DNA of 60,000 nt, taken from NCBI RefSeq assembly GCF_963678635.1, contig NC_087067.1, positions 32,588,401-32,648,400 of the forward strand, written 5' to 3'. The notes under the pieces are model-generated. The model was not told the origin of the DNA. It did not search any database and saw nothing but the letters and a program-made list of their open reading frames with translations. The stretch is from Symsagittifera roscoffensis. Taxonomy: Eukaryota; Xenacoelomorpha; Acoela; Convolutidae. A program made the translations under genes and the position numbers. Below, piece after piece: positions 11,420 through 25,799 of the stretch (within the stretch, counting starts at the first letter, position 1; every line of letters starts with the position of its first letter).

Positions 11420-12673
11420 TGAAAATTCTGAACCTGCAAATTACCTTAATAGAGTGAAGATGTCAGTATGCAGAGTCTAATTGAGACTGGTGAATTGCGC
11501 GAACGGCCATAACTTGCCCAAAAAACTTAACACTTCCAAATTTTGCTATTTCTATCGTAAGACCATTGTCAAATCTTGGGGGACTGAGAAAATGAACCAA
11601 TTTTGTCGAACCAGTTCAAAGTTATGAGTTCTTGAAAGCTCGGTGATGCCAAAAAGTTAAGCCTAATCGAGCGTGGTGCAAAAAACGAAAATTTCAAATT
11701 TTTTGTTCTTTTCTGTCTAAATTTTATTTTTTCAATATCGTATCACAATTTTGGACTCAGAACTATTCCAACGAGCTCAAAACGACTTCTTTAGCTTCAG
11801 TGTTCGTGGAGTAATCATCAGTTGAAATTTTGGGGGGAGATGAAATTCGGCCATTTTGGAAGAAAATCGACCTAAAAGCTAACTTTTAAGTTAGTGCAAT
11901 TTTTTTCTTGCATTTTTCATTAAAAACGGGGTGCTCTCTGCTGTCGCAGAGTGCATTCAAAGAAACCTATCAAATAGATTTGAAAACTTACCTATTTAAT
12001 AAGTTTATCACAACAATTAGGCTAAAAGCATCTATCAGTATCCTGGCTGGTATTCGACCATATGCCACTAACGTTGAGTGAGCGGCTATCATGCCATAGA
12101 TGGTCATCTAAGACACCCTGTACACGCTCCGTAGGTTTTGACCAGCCGATTTGGCCATAAAACTCATTGGGCCAAAAAAATTCGAAAATTGTCAATTTTT
12201 CAAATTTTGTTTGAATTGCATAAATTATAACGTGAGCGTGCAAAATTTTACATGGTATAAGAGCATATTTCTACTCTCGCGCGAGGGCGAGTGTTTTAAA
12301 AGTAATGTACATAGTTATATGCTAGTCAGGATATAAATGGAAGCGGAATTACTCAAATGCCTAAGGCAGAACCGCAGATTCTGTCTTTGTCTACATCGTT
12401 AAGCCCATGTCGTATGTAACGGCACAAACGCAGATGGTTATAACGTAGTCTACTGTACTCTTACGATAGATTTACTAGCCAGCAGGGGAGTTTTGTTAGG
12501 GCGAAGTGTCATTATGGCTACCTCTTTTCAACTTTCCCCCTTGACCTTTCATAAGTTGGTCCGGGAGCAACATAGCTCTCAACCCAGTCGGATAAATATA
12601 AATTTTTATGATGCGAGCTGTTTTTTCATTGTTGTGTTCAAGGCATGTACCAAAATTAGGAAAAGGTTTAGCT

Positions 12674-12860
12674 ATCGCTTCTCGGCCTTTTGGCTAAGAT
12701 CATGTGTAGTATCTGTTCTTGTCAGCTTAATATCTGGCATGCTGGGCATAGCCTGGCACCAATATTAAACTGATTTTTACTTCCCGAGTTAACACCGAAG
12801 CTTGCTTCAGTTGACTCACGGATTGTCCCGGTCTTACACTACCATCGGGAGCAGTCCACC
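12674..12860 (+). ncRNA. U2: U2 snRNA, copy 9 (consensus)
   Basis: Identical to the array consensus over all 187 nt. The spacer before it reads CATTAAAAACGGGG where other units have CATAAAATGGGG, a private 2-bp gain. Confidence 0.97.
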
Positions 12861-14112
12861 TGAAAATTCTGAACCTGCAAATTACCTTAATAGAGTGAAG
12901 ATGTCAGTATGAAGAGTCTAATTGAGACTGGTGAATTGCGCGAACGGCCATAACTTGCCCAAAAAACTTGAGACTTCCAAATTTTGCTATTTCTATCGTA
13001 AGACCATCGTCAAATCTTGGGGGACTGAGAAAATGAATCAATTTCGTCGAACCAGTTCAAAGTTATGAGTTCTTGAAAGCTCGGTGATGCCAAAAAGTTA
13101 AGCCTAATCGAGCGTGGTGCAAAAAACGAAAATTTCAAAATTTTTGTTATTTTCTGTCTAAATTTTATTTTTTCAATATCGTATCACAATTTTGGACTCA
13201 GAACAATTCCAACGAGCTCAAAACGACTTCTTTAGCTTCAGTGTTCGTGGAGTAATCATCAGTTGAAATTTTGGGGGGAGCTGAAATTCGGCCATTTTGG
13301 AAGAAAATCGACCTAAAAGCTAACTTTTACGTTAGTGCAATTTTTTTCTTGCATTTTCATAAAATGGGGTGCTCTCTGCTGTCGCAGAGTGCATTCAAAG
13401 AAACTTATCAAATAGATTTGAAAACTTACCTATTTAATAAGTTTATCACAACAATTAGGCTAAAAGCATCTATCAGTATCCTGGCTGGTATTCGACCATA
13501 TGCCACTAACGTTGAGTGAGCAGCTATCATGCCATAGATGGTCATCTAAGACACCCTGTACACGCTCCGTAGGTTTTGACCAGCCGATTTGGCCATAAAA
13601 CTCATTGGGCCAAAAAAATTCTGAAAATTGTCAATTTTTCAAATTTTGTTTGAATTGCATAAATTATAACGTGAGCGTGCAAAATTTTACATGGTATAAG
13701 AGCATATTTCTACTCTCGCGCGAGGGCGAGTGTTTTAAAAGTAATGTACATAGTTATATGCTAGTCAGGATATAAATGGAAGCGGAATTACTCAAATGCC
13801 TAAGGCAGAACCGCAGATTCTGTCTTTGTCTACATCGTTAAGCCCATGTCGTATGTAACGGCAGAAACGCAGATGGTTATAACGTAGTCTACTGTACTCT
13901 TACGATAGATTTACTAGCCAGCAGGGGAGTTTTGTTAGGGCGAAGTGTCATTATGGCTACCTCTTTTCAACTTTCCCCCTTGACCTTTCATAAGTTGGTC
14001 CGGGAGCAACATAGCTCTCAACCCAGTCGGATAAATATAAATTTTTATGATGCGAGCTGTTTTTTCATTGTTGTGTTCAAGGCATGTATCAAAATTAGGA
14101 AAAGGTTTAGTT

Positions 14113-14299
14113 ATCGCTTCTCGGCCTTTTGGCTAAGATCATGTGTAGTATCTGTTCTTGTCAGCTTAATATCTGGCATGCTGGGCATAGCCTGGCACCA
14201 ATATTAAACTGATTTTTACTTCCCGAGTTAACACCGAAGCTTGCTTCAGTTGACTCACGGATTGTCACGGTCTTACACTACCATCGGGAGCAGTCCACC
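14113..14299 (+). ncRNA. U2: U2 snRNA, copy 10
   Basis: One change, C155A, which would disrupt the C155-G175 pair in stem IV. Confidence 0.95.
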
Positions 14300-15551
14300 T
14301 GAAAATTCTGAACCTGCAAATTACCTTAATAGAGTGAAGATGTCAGTATGAAGAGTCTAATTGAGACTGGTGAATTGCGCGAACGGCCATAACTTGCCCA
14401 AACAACTTAACACTTCCAAATTTTGCTATTTCTATCGTAAGACCATCGTCAAATCTTGGGGGACTGAGAAAATGAACCAATTTTGTCGAACCAGTTCAAA
14501 GTTATGAGTTCTTGAAAGCTCGGTGATGCCAAAAAGTTAAGCCTAATCGAGCGTGGTGCAAAAAACGAAAATTTCAAAATTTTTGTTCTTTTCTGTCTAA
14601 ATTTTATTTTTTCAATATCGTATCACAATTTTGGACTCAGAACTATTCCAACGAGCCCAAAACGACTTCTTTAGCTTCAGTGTTCGTGGAGTAATCATCA
14701 GTTGAAATTTTGGGGGGAGCTGAAATTCGGCCATTTTGGAAGAAAATCGACCTAAAACCTAACTTTTAAGTTAGTGCAATTTTTTTCTTGCATTTTTCAT
14801 AAAATGGGGTGCTCTCTGCTGTCGCAGAGTGCATTCAAAGAAACTTATCAAATAGATTTGAAAACTTACCTATTTAATAAGTTTATCACAACAATTATGC
14901 TAAAAGCATCTATCAGTATCCTGGCTGGTATTCGACCATATGCCACTAACGTTGAGTGAGCGGCTATCATGCCATAGATGGTCATCTAAGACACCCTGTA
15001 CACGCTCCGTAGGTTTTGACCAGCCGATTTGGCCATAAAACTCATTGGGCCAAAAAAATTCGAAAATTGTCAATTTTTCAAATTTTGTTTGAATTGCATA
15101 AATTATAACGTGAGCGTGCAAAATTTTACATGGTATAAGAGCATATTTCTACTCTCGCGCGAGGGCGAGTGTTTTAAAAGTAATGTACATAGTTATATGC
15201 TAGTCAGGATATAAATGGAAGCGGAATTACTCAAATGCCTAAGGCAGAACCGCAGATTCTGTCTTTGTCTACATCGTTAAGCCCATGTCGTATGTAACGG
15301 CACAAACGCAGATGGTTATAACGTAGTCTACTGTACTCTTACGATAGATTTACTAGCCAGCAGGGGAGTTTTGTTAGGGCGAAGTGTCATTATGGCTACC
15401 TCTTTTCAACTTTCCCCCTTGACCTTTCATAAGTTGGTCCGGGAGCAACATAGCTCTCAACCCAGTCGGATAAATATAAATTTTTATGATGCGAGCTGTT
15501 TTTTCATTGTTGTGTTCAAGGCATGTACCAAAATTAGGAAAAGGTTTAGCT

Positions 15552-15738
15552 ATCGCTTCTCGGCCTTTTGGCTAAGATCATGTGTAGTATCTGTTCTTGT
15601 CAGCTTAATATCTGGCATGCTGGGCATAGCCTGGCACCAATATTAAACTGATTTTTACTTCCCGCGTTATCACCGAAGCTTGCTTCAGTTGACTCACGGA
15701 TTGTCCCGGTCTTACACTACCATCGGGAGCAGTCCACC
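15552..15738 (+). ncRNA. U2: U2 snRNA, copy 11
   Basis: A114C and A119T both fall in the 5' arm of stem III and would break two of its eight lower pairs. The branch-site element, stem II and Sm site match consensus. Confidence 0.95.
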
Positions 15739-16991
15739 TGAAAATTCTGAACCTGCAAATTACCTTAATAGAGTGAAGATGTCAGTATGAAGAGTCTAAT
15801 TAAGACTGGTGAATTGCGCGAACGGCCATAACTTGCCCAAAAAACTTAAGACTTCCAAATTTTGCTATTTCTATCGTAAGACCATCGTCAAATCTTGGGG
15901 GACTGAGAAAATGAATCAATTTCGTCGAACCAGTTCAAAGTTATGAGTTCTTGAAAGCTCGGTGATGCCAAAAAGTTAAGCCTAATCGAGCGTGGTGCAA
16001 AAAACGAAAATTTCAAAATTTTTGTTATTTTCTGTCTAAATTTTATTTTTTCAATATCGTATCACAATTTTGGACTCAGAACAATTCCAACGAGCTCAAA
16101 ACGACTTCTTTAGCTTCAGTGTTCGTGGAGTAATCATCAGTTGAAATTTTGGGGGGAGCTGAAATTCGGCCATTTTGGAAGAAAATCGACCTAAAAGCTA
16201 ACTTTTAAGTTAGTGCAATTTTTTTCTTGCATTTTTCATAAAATGGGGTGCTCTCTGCTGTCGCAGAGTGCATTCAAAGAAACTTATCAAATAGATTTGA
16301 AAACTTACCTATTTAATAAGTTTATCACAACAATTAGGCTGAAAGCATCTATCAGTATCCTGGCTGGTATTCGACCATATGCCACTAACGTTGAGTGAGC
16401 AGCTATCATGCCATCGATGGTCATCTAAGACACCCTGTACACGCTCCGTAGGTTTTGACCAGCCGATTTGGCCATAAAACTCATTGGGCCAAAAAAATTC
16501 TGAAAATTGTCAATTTTTCAAATTTTGTTTGAATTGCATAAATTATAACGTGAGCGTGCAAAATTTTACATGGTATAAGAGCATATTTCTACTCTCGCGC
16601 GAGGGCGAGTGTTTTAAAAAAAATGTACATAGTTATATGCTAGTCAGGATATAAATGGAAGCGGAATTACTCAAATGCCTAAGGCAGAACCGCAGATTCT
16701 GTCTTTGTCTACATCGTTAAGCCCATGTCGTATGTAACGGCACAAACGCAGATGGTTATAACGTAGTCTACTGTACTCTTACGATAGATTTACTAGCCAG
16801 CAGGGGAGTTTTGTTAGGGCGAAGTGTCATTATGGCTACCTCTTTTCAACTTTCCCCCTTGACCTTTCATAAGTTGGTCCGGGAGCAACATAGCTCTCAA
16901 CCCAGTCGGATAAATATAAATTTTTATGATGCGAGCTGTTTTTTCATTGTTGTGTTCAAGGCATGTACCAAAATTAGGAAAAGGTTTAGCT

Positions 16992-17178
16992 ATCGCTTCT
17001 CGGCCTTTTGGCTAAGATCATGTGTAGTATCTGTTCTTGTCAGCTTAATATCTGGCATGCTGGGCATAGCCTGGCACCAATATTAAACTGATTTTTACTT
17101 CCCGAGTTAACACCGAAGCTTGCTTCAGTTGACTCACGGATTGTCCCGGTCTTACACTACCATCGGGAGCAGTCCACC
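16992..17178 (+). ncRNA. U2: U2 snRNA, copy 12 (consensus)
   Basis: Identical to consensus. The spacer upstream has TTTTAAAAAAAATG (16613-16624 region) in place of TTTTAAAAGTAATG. Confidence 0.97.
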
Positions 17179-18431
17179 TGAAAATTCTGAACCTGCAAAT
17201 TACCTTAATAGAGTGAAGATGTCAGTATGAAGAGTCTAATTGAGACTGGTGAATTGCGCGAACGGCCATAACTTGCCCAAAAAACTTAAGACTTCCAAAT
17301 TTTGCTATTTCTATCGTAAGACCATCGTCAAATCTTGGGGGACTGAGAAAATGAATCAATTTCGTCGAACCAGTTCAAAGTTATGAGTTCTTGAAAGCTC
17401 GGTGATGCCAAAAAGTTAAGCCTAATAGAGCGTGGTGCAAAAAACGAAAATTTCAAAATTTTTGTTATTTTCTGTCTAAATTTTATTTTTTCAATATCGT
17501 ATCACAATTTTGGACTCAGAACAATTCCAACGAGCTCAAAACGACTTCTTTAGCTTCAGTGTTCGTGGAGTAATCATCAGTTGAAATTTTCGGGGGAGCT
17601 GAAATTCGGCCGTTTTGGAAGAAAATCGACCTAAAAGCTAACTTTTAAGTTAGTGCAATTTTTTTCCTGCATTTTTCATAAAATGGGGAGCTCTCTGCTG
17701 TCGCAGAGTGCATTCAAAGAAACTTATCAAATAGATTTGAAAACTTACCTATTTAATAAGTTTATCACAACAATTAGGCTAAAAGCATCTATCAGTATCC
17801 TGGCTGGTATTCGACCATATGCCACTAACAATGAGTGAGCGGCTATCATGCCATAAATGGTCATCTAAGACACCTTGTACACGCTCCGTAGGTTTTGACC
17901 AGCCGATTTGGCCATAAAACTCATTGGGCCAAAAAAATTCTGAAAATTGTCAATTTTTCAAATTTTGTTTGAATTGCATAAATTATAACGTGAGCGTGCA
18001 AAATTTTACATGGTATAAGAGTATATTTCTACTCTCGCGCGAGGGCGAGTGTTTTAAAAGTAATGTACATAGTTATATGCTAGTCAGGATATAAATGGAA
18101 GCGGAATTACTCAAATGCCTAAGGCAGAACCGCAGATTCTGTCTTTGTCCACATCGTTAAGCCCATGTCGTATGTAACGGCACAAACGCAGATGGTTATA
18201 ATGTAGTCTACTGTACTCTTACGATAGATTTACTAGCCAGCAGGGGAGTTTTGTTAGGGCGAAGTGTCGTTATGGCTACCTCTTTTCAACTTTCCCCCTT
18301 GACCTTTCATAAGTTGGTCCGGGAGCAACCCAGCTCTCAACCCAGTCGGATAAATATAAATTTTTATGATGCGAGCTGTTTTTTCATTGTTGTGTTCAAG
18401 GCATGTACCAAAATTAGGAAAAGGTTTAGTT

Positions 18432-18618
18432 ATCGCTTCTCGGCCTTTTGGCTAAGATCATGTGTAGTATCTGTTCTTGTCAGCTTAATATCTGGCATGC
18501 TGGGCATAGCCTGGCACCAATATTAAACTGATTTTTACTTCCCGAGTTAACACCGAAGCTTGCTTCAGTTGACTCACGGATTGTCCCGGTCTTACACTAC
18601 CATCGGGAGCAGTCCACC
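18432..18618 (+). ncRNA. U2: U2 snRNA, copy 13 (consensus)
   Basis: Identical to consensus. Its promoter-proximal spacer has the GTCGTTATGG / CAACCCAGC haplotype, unlike the units on either side. Confidence 0.97.
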
Positions 18619-19871
18619 TGAAAATTCTGAACCTGCAAATTACCTTAATAGAGTGAAGATGTCAGTATGAAGAGTCTAATTGAGACTGGTGAATTGCGCG
18701 AACGGCCATAACTTGCCCAAAAAACTTAACACTTCCAAATTTTGCTATTTCTATCGTAAGACCATCGTCAAATCTTGGGGGACTGAGAAAATGAACCAAT
18801 TTTGTCGAACCAGTTCAAAGTTATGAGTTCTTGAAAGCTCGGTGATGCCAAAAAGTTAAGCCTAATCGAGCGTGGTGCAAAAAACGAAAATTTCAAAATT
18901 TTTGTTCTTTTCTGTCTAAATTTTATTTTTTCAATATCGTATCACAATTTTGGACTCAGAACAATTCCAACGAGCTCAAAACGACTTCTTTAGCTTCAGT
19001 GTTCGTGGAGTAATCATCAGTTGAAATTTTGGGGGGAGCTGAAATTCGGCCATTTTGGAAGAAAATCGACCTAAAAGCTAACTTTTAACTTAGTGCAATT
19101 TATTTCTTGCATTTTTCATAAAATGGGGTGCTCTCTGCTGTCGCAGAGTGCATTCAAAGAAACTTATCAAATAGATTTGAAAACTTACCTATTTAATAAG
19201 TTTATCACAACAATTAGGCTAAAAGCATCTATCAGTATCCTGGCTGGTATTCGACCATATGCCACTAACGTTGAGTGAGCAGCTATCATGCCATAGATGG
19301 TCATCTAAGACACCCTGTACACGCTCCGTAGGTTTTGACCAGCCGATTTGGCCATAAAACTCATTGGGCCAAAAAAATTCTGAAAATTGTCAATTTTTCA
19401 AATTTTGTTTGAATTGCATAAATTATAACGTGAGCGTGCAAAATTTTACATGGTATAAGAGCATATTTCTACTCTCGCGCGAGGGCGAGTGTTTTAAAAG
19501 TAATGTACATAGTTATATGCTAGTCAGGATATAAATGGAAGCGGAATTACTCAAATGCCTAAGGCAGAACCGCAGATTCTGTCTTTGTCTACATCGTTAA
19601 GCCCATGTCGTATGTAACGGCAGAAACGCAGATGGTTATAACGTAGTCTACTGTACTCTTACGATAGATTTACTAGCCAGCAGGGGAGTTTTGTTAGGGC
19701 GAAGTGTCATTATGGCTACCTCTTTTCAACTTTCCCCCTTGACCTTTCATAAGTTGGTCCGGGAGCAACATAGCTCTCAACCCAGTCGGATAAATATAAA
19801 TTTTTATGATGCGAGCTGTTTTTTCATTGTTGTGTTCAAGGCATGTACCAAAATTAGGAAAAGGTTTAGTT

Positions 19872-20039
19872 ATCGCTTCTCGGCCTTTTGGCTAAGATCA
19901 TGTGTAGTATCTGTTCTTGTCAGCTTAATATCTGGCACCAATATTAAACTGATTTTTACTTCCCGAGTTAACACCGAAGCTTGCTTCAGTTGACTCACGG
20001 ATTGTCCCGGTCTTACACTACCATCGGGAGCAGTCCACC
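19872..20039 (+). ncRNA. U2: U2 snRNA, copy 14, precise loss of stem-loop IIb
   Basis: Nineteen nucleotides (67-85) are missing between two TGGCA direct repeats (62-66 and 81-85). That removes stem-loop IIb exactly and nothing else. Stem IIa, the Sm site, III and IV are unchanged from consensus. Stem IIb is known to tolerate deletion in yeast U2, so this 168-nt form may still assemble; it could equally be a neutral slippage product. Confidence 0.93.
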
Positions 20040-21292
20040 TGAAAATTCTGAACCTGCAAATTCCCTTAATAGAGTGAAGATGTCAGTATGAAGAGTCTAA
20101 TTGAGACTGGTGAATTGCGCGAACGGCCATAACTTGCCCAAAAAACTTAACACTTCCAAATTTTGCTATTTCTATCGTAAGACCATCGTCAAATCTTGGG
20201 GGACTGAGAAAATGAACCAATTTTGTCGAACCAGTTCAAAGTTATGAGTTCTTGAAAGCTCGGTGATGCCAAAAAGTTAAGCCTAATCGAGCGTGGTGCA
20301 AAAAACGAAAATTTCAAAATTTTTGTTCTTTTCTGTCTAAATTTTATTTTTTCAATATCGTATCACAGTTTTGGACTCAGAACAATTCCAACGAGCTCAA
20401 AACGACTTCTTTAGCTTCAGTGTTCGTGGAGTAATCATCAGTTGAAATTTTGGGGGGAGCTGAAATTCGGCCATTTTGGAAGAAAATCGACCTAAAAGCT
20501 AACTTTTAACTTAGTGCAATTTTTTTCTTGCATTTTTCATAAAATGGGGTGCTCTCTGCTGTCGCAGAGTGCATTCAAAGAAACTTATCAAATAGATTTG
20601 AAAACTTACCTATTTAATAAGTTTATCACAACAATTAGGCTAAAAGCATCTATCAGTATCCTGGCTGGTATTCGACCATATGCCACTAACGTTGAGTGAG
20701 CAGCTATCATGCCATCGATGGTCATCTAAGACACCCTGTACACGCTCCGTAGGTTTTGACCAGCCGATTTGGCCATAAAACTCATTGGGCCAAAAAAATT
20801 CTGAAAATTGTCAATTTTTCAAATTTTGTTTGAATTGCATAAATTATAACGTGAGCGTGCAAAAATTTACATGGTTTAAGAGCATATTTCTACTCTCGCG
20901 CGAGGGCGAGTGTTTTAAAAGTAATGTACATAGTTATATGCTAGTCAGGATATAAATGGAAGCGGAATTACTCAAATGCCTAAGGCAGAACCGCAGATTC
21001 TGTCTTTGTCTACATCGTTAAGCCCATGTCGTATGTAACGGCAGAAACGCAGATGGTTATAACGTAGTCTACTGTACTCTTACGATAGATTTACTAGCCA
21101 GCAGGGGAGTTTTGTTAGGGCGAAGTGTCATTATGGCTACCTCTTTTCAACTTTCCCCCTTGACCTTTCATAAGTTGGTCCGGGAGCAACATAGCTCTCA
21201 ACCCAGTCGGATAAATATAAATTTTTATGATGCGAGCTGTTTTTTCATTGTTGTGTTCAAGGCATGTACCAAAATTAGGAAAAGGTTTAGCT

Positions 21293-21479
21293 ATCGCTTC
21301 TCGGCCTTTTGGCTAAGATCATGTGTAGTATTTGTTCTTGTCAGCTTAATATCTGGCATGCTGGGCATAGCCTGTCACCAATATTAAACTGATTTTTACT
21401 TCCCGAGTTAACACCGAAGCTTGCTTCAGTTGACTCACGGATTTTCCCGGTCTTACACTACCATCGGGAGCAGTCCACC
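21293..21479 (+). ncRNA. U2: U2 snRNA, copy 15
   Basis: Carries C40T, G83T (breaks the C69-G83 pair of stem IIb) and G152T (breaks G152-C179 of stem IV). Confidence 0.95.
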
Positions 21480-22732
21480 TGAAAATTCTGAACCTGCAAA
21501 TTACCTTAATAGAGTGAAGATGTCAGTATGAAGAGTCTAATTGAGACTGGTGAATTGCGCGAACGGCCATAACTTGCCCAAAAAACTTAACACTTCCAAA
21601 TTTTGCTATTTCTATCGTAAGACCATCGTCAAATCTTGGGGGACTGAGAAAATGAACCAATTTTGTCGAACCAGTTCAAAGTTATGAGTTCTTGAAAGCT
21701 CGGTGATGCCAAAAAGTTAAGCCTAATCGAGCGTGGTGCAAAAAACGAAAATTTCAAAATTTTTGTTCTTTTCTGTCTAAATTTTATTTTTTCAATATCG
21801 TATCACAATTTTGGACTCAGAACAATTCCAACGAGCTCAAAACGACTTCTTTAGCTTCAGTTTTCGTGGAGTAATCATCAGTTGAAATTTTGGGGGGAGC
21901 TGAAATTCGGCCATTTTGGAAGAAAATAGACCTAAAAGCTAACTTTTAACTTAGTGCAATTTTTTTCTTGCACTTTTCATAAAATGGGGAGCTCTCTGCT
22001 GTCGCAGAGTGCATTCAAAGAAACTTATCAAATAGATTTGAAAACTTACCTATTTAATAAGTTTATCACAACAATTAGGCTAAAAGCATCTATCAGTATC
22101 CTGGCTGGTATTCGGCCATATGCCACTAACGTTGAGTGAGCAGCTATCATGCCATAGATGGTCATCTAAGACACCCTGTACACGCTCCGTAGGTTTTGAC
22201 CAGCCGATTTGGCCATAAAACTCATTGGGCCAAAAAAATTCTGAAAATTGTCAATTTTTCAAATTTTGTTTGAATTGCATAAATTATAACGTGAGCGTGC
22301 AAAATTTTACATGGTATAAGAGCATATTTCTACTCTCGCGCGAGGGCGAGTGTTTTAAAAGTAATGTACATAGTTATATGCTAGTCAGGATATAAATGGA
22401 AGCGGAATTACTCAAATGCCTAAGGCAGAACCGCAGATTCTGTCTTTGTCTACATCGTTAAGCCCATGTCGTATGTAACGGCAGAAACGCAGATGGTTAT
22501 AACGTAGTCTACTGTACTCTTACGATAGATTTACTAGCCAGCAGGGGAGTTTTGTTAGGGCGAAGTGTCATTATGGCTACCTCTTTTCAACTTTCCCCCT
22601 TGACCTTTCATAAGTTGGTCCGGGAGCAACATAGCTCTCAACCCAGTCGGATAAATATAAATTTTTATGATGCGAGCTGTTTTTTCATTGTTGTGTTCAA
22701 GGCATGTACCAAAATTAGGAAAATGTTTAGAT

Positions 22733-22919
22733 ATCGCTTCTCGGCCTTTTGGCTAAGATCATGTGTAGTATTTGTTCTTGTCAGCTTAATATCTGGCATG
22801 CTGGGCATAGCCTGGCACCAATATTAAACTGATTGTTGCTTCCCGAGTTAACACCGAAGCTTGCTTCAGTTGACTCACGGATTGTCCCGGTCTTACACTA
22901 CCATCGGGAGCAGTCCACC
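22733..22919 (+). ncRNA. U2: U2 snRNA, copy 16, altered Sm site
   Basis: C40T plus T103G and A106G, so the Sm site reads GAUUGUUGC rather than GAUUUUUAC. The flanking base at -2 is also distinctive (TTTAGATATCGC). First of a run of four near-identical units. Confidence 0.95.
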
Positions 22920-24172
22920 TGAAAATTCTGAACCTGCAAATTCCCTTAATAGAGTGAAGATGTCAGTATGAAGAGTCTAATTGAGACTGTTGAATTGCGC
23001 GAACGGCCATAACTTGCCCAAAAAACTTAACACTTCCAAATTTTGCTATTTCTATCGTAAGACCATCGTCAAATCTTGGGGGACTGAGAAAATGAACCAA
23101 TTTTGTCGAACCAGTTCAAAGTTATGAGTTCTTGAAAGCTCGGTGATGCCAAAAAGTTAAGCCTAATCGAGCGTGGTGCAAAAAACGAAAATTTCAAAAT
23201 TTTTGTTCTTTTCTGTCTAAATTTTATTTTTTCAATATCGTATCACAGTTTTGGACTCAGAACAATTCCAACGAGCTCAAAACGACTTCTTTAGCTTCAG
23301 TGTTCGTGGAGTAATCATCAGTTGAAATTTTGGGGGGAGCTGAAATTCGGCCATTTTGGAAGAAAATAGACCTAAAAGCTAACTTTTAACTTAGTGCAAT
23401 TTTTTTCTTGCACTTTTCATAAAATGGGGAGCTCTCTGCTGTCGCAGAGTGCATTCAAAGAAACTTATCAAATAGATTTGAAAACTTACCTATTTAATAA
23501 GTTTATCACAACAATTAGGCTAAAAGCATCTATCAGTATCCTGGCTGGTATTCGGCCATATGCCACTAACGTTGAGTGAGCAGCTATCATGCCATAGATG
23601 GTCATCTAAGACACCCTGTACACGCTCCGTAGGTTTTGACCAGCCGATTTGGCCATAAAACTCATTGGGCCAAAAAAATTCTGAAAATTGTCAATTTTTC
23701 AAATTTTGTTTGAATTGCATAAATTATAACGTGAGCGTGCAAAATTTTACATGGTATAAGAGCATATTTCTACTCTCGCGCGAGGGCGAGTGTTTTAAAA
23801 GTAATGTACATAGTTATATGCTAGTCAGGATATAAATGGAAGCGGAATTACTCAAATGCCTAAGGCAGAACCGCAGATTCTGTCTTTGTCTACATCGTTA
23901 AGCCCATGTCGTATGTAACGGCAGAAACGCAGATGGTTATAACGTAGTCTACTGTACTCTTACGATAGATTTACTAGCCAGCAGGGGAGTTTTGTTAGGG
24001 CGAAGTGTCATTATGGCTACCTCTTTTCAACTTTCCCCCTTGACCTTTCATAAGTTGGTCCGGGAGCAACATAGCTCTCAACCCAGTCGGATAAATATAA
24101 ATTTTTATGATGCGAGCTGTTTTTTCATTGTTGTGTTCAAGGCATGTACCAAAATTAGGAAAATGTTTAGAT

Positions 24173-24359
24173 ATCGCTTCTCGGCCTTTTGGCTAAGATC
24201 ATGTGTAGTATTTGTTCTTGTCAGCTTAATATCTGGCATGCTGGGCATAGCCTGGCACCAATATTAAACTGATTGTTGCTTCCCGAGTTAACACCGAAGC
24301 TTGCTTCAGTTGACTCACGGATTGTCCCGGTCTTACACTACCATCGGGAGCAGTCCACC
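24173..24359 (+). ncRNA. U2: U2 snRNA, copy 17, altered Sm site
   Basis: Same three changes as copy 16 (C40T, T103G, A106G). The two units are almost identical across the spacer. Confidence 0.95.
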
Positions 24360-25612
24360 TGAAAATTCTGAACCTGCAAATTACCTTAATAGAGTGAAGA
24401 TGTCAGTATGAAGAGTCTAATTGAGACTGGTGAATTGCGCGAACGGCCATAACTTGCCCAAAAAACTTAAGACTTCCAAATTTTGCTATTTCTATCGTAA
24501 GACCATCGTCAAATCTTGGGGGACTGAGAAAATGAATCAATTTCGTCGAACCAGTTCAAAGTTATGAGTTCTTGAAAGCTCGGTGATGCCAAAAAGTTAA
24601 GCCTAATCGAGCGTGGTGCAAAAAACGAAAATTTCAAAATTTTTGTTCTTTTCTGTCTAAATTTTATTTTTTCAATATCGTATCACAATTTTGGACTCAG
24701 AACAATTCCAACGAGCTCAAAACGACTTCTTTAGCTTCAGTGTTCGTGGAGTAATCATCAGTTGAAATTTTGGGGGGAGCTGAAATTCGGCCATTTTGGA
24801 AGAAAATCGACCTAAAAGCTAACTTTTAACTTAGTGCAATTTTTTTCTTGCACTTTTCATAAAATGGGGAGCTCTCTGCTGTCGCAGAGTGCATTCAAAG
24901 AAACTTATCAAATAGATTTGAAAACTTACCTATTTAATAAGTTTATCACAACAATTAGGCTAAAAGCATCTATCAGTATCCTGGCTGGTATTCGGCCATA
25001 TGCCACTAACGTTGAGTGAGCAGCTATCATGCCATAGATGGTCATCTAAGACACCCTGTACACGCTCCGTAGGTTTTGACCAGCCGATTTGGCCATAAAA
25101 CTCATTGGGCCAAAAAAATTCTGAAAATTGTCAATTTTTCAAATTTTGTTTGAATTGCATAAATTATAACGTGAGCGTGCAAAATTTTACATGGTATAAG
25201 AGCATATTTCTACTCTCGCGCGAGGGCGAGTGTTTTAAAAGTAATGTACATAGTTATATGCTAGTCAGGATATAAATGGAAGCGGAATTACTCAAATGCC
25301 TAAGGCAGAACCGCAGATTCTGTCTTTGTCTACATCGTTAAGCCCATGTCGTATGTAACGGCAGAAACGCAGATGGTTATAACGTAGTCTACTGTACTCT
25401 TACGATAGATTTACTAGCCAGCAGGGGAGTTTTGTTAGGGCGAAGTGTCATTATGGCTACCTCTTTTCAACTTTCCCCCTTGACCTTTCATAAGTTGGTC
25501 CGGGAGCAACATAGCTCTCAACCCAGTCGGATAAATATAAATTTTTATGATGCGAGCTGTTTTTTCATTGTTGTGTTCAAGGCATGTACCAAAATTAGGA
25601 AAATGTTTAGAT

Positions 25613-25799
25613 ATCGCTTCTCGGCCTTTTGGCTAAGATCATGTGTAGTATTTGTTCTTGTCAGCTTAATATCTGGCATGCTGGGCATAGCCTGGCACCA
25701 ATATTAAACTGATTGTTACTTCCCGAGTTAACACCGAAGCTTGCTTCAGTTGACTCACGGATTGTCCCGGTCTTACACTACCATCGGGAGCAGTCCACC
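25613..25799 (+). ncRNA. U2: U2 snRNA, copy 18, altered Sm site
   Basis: C40T and T103G; nt 106 is the consensus A, so the Sm site is GAUUGUUAC. Confidence 0.95.
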
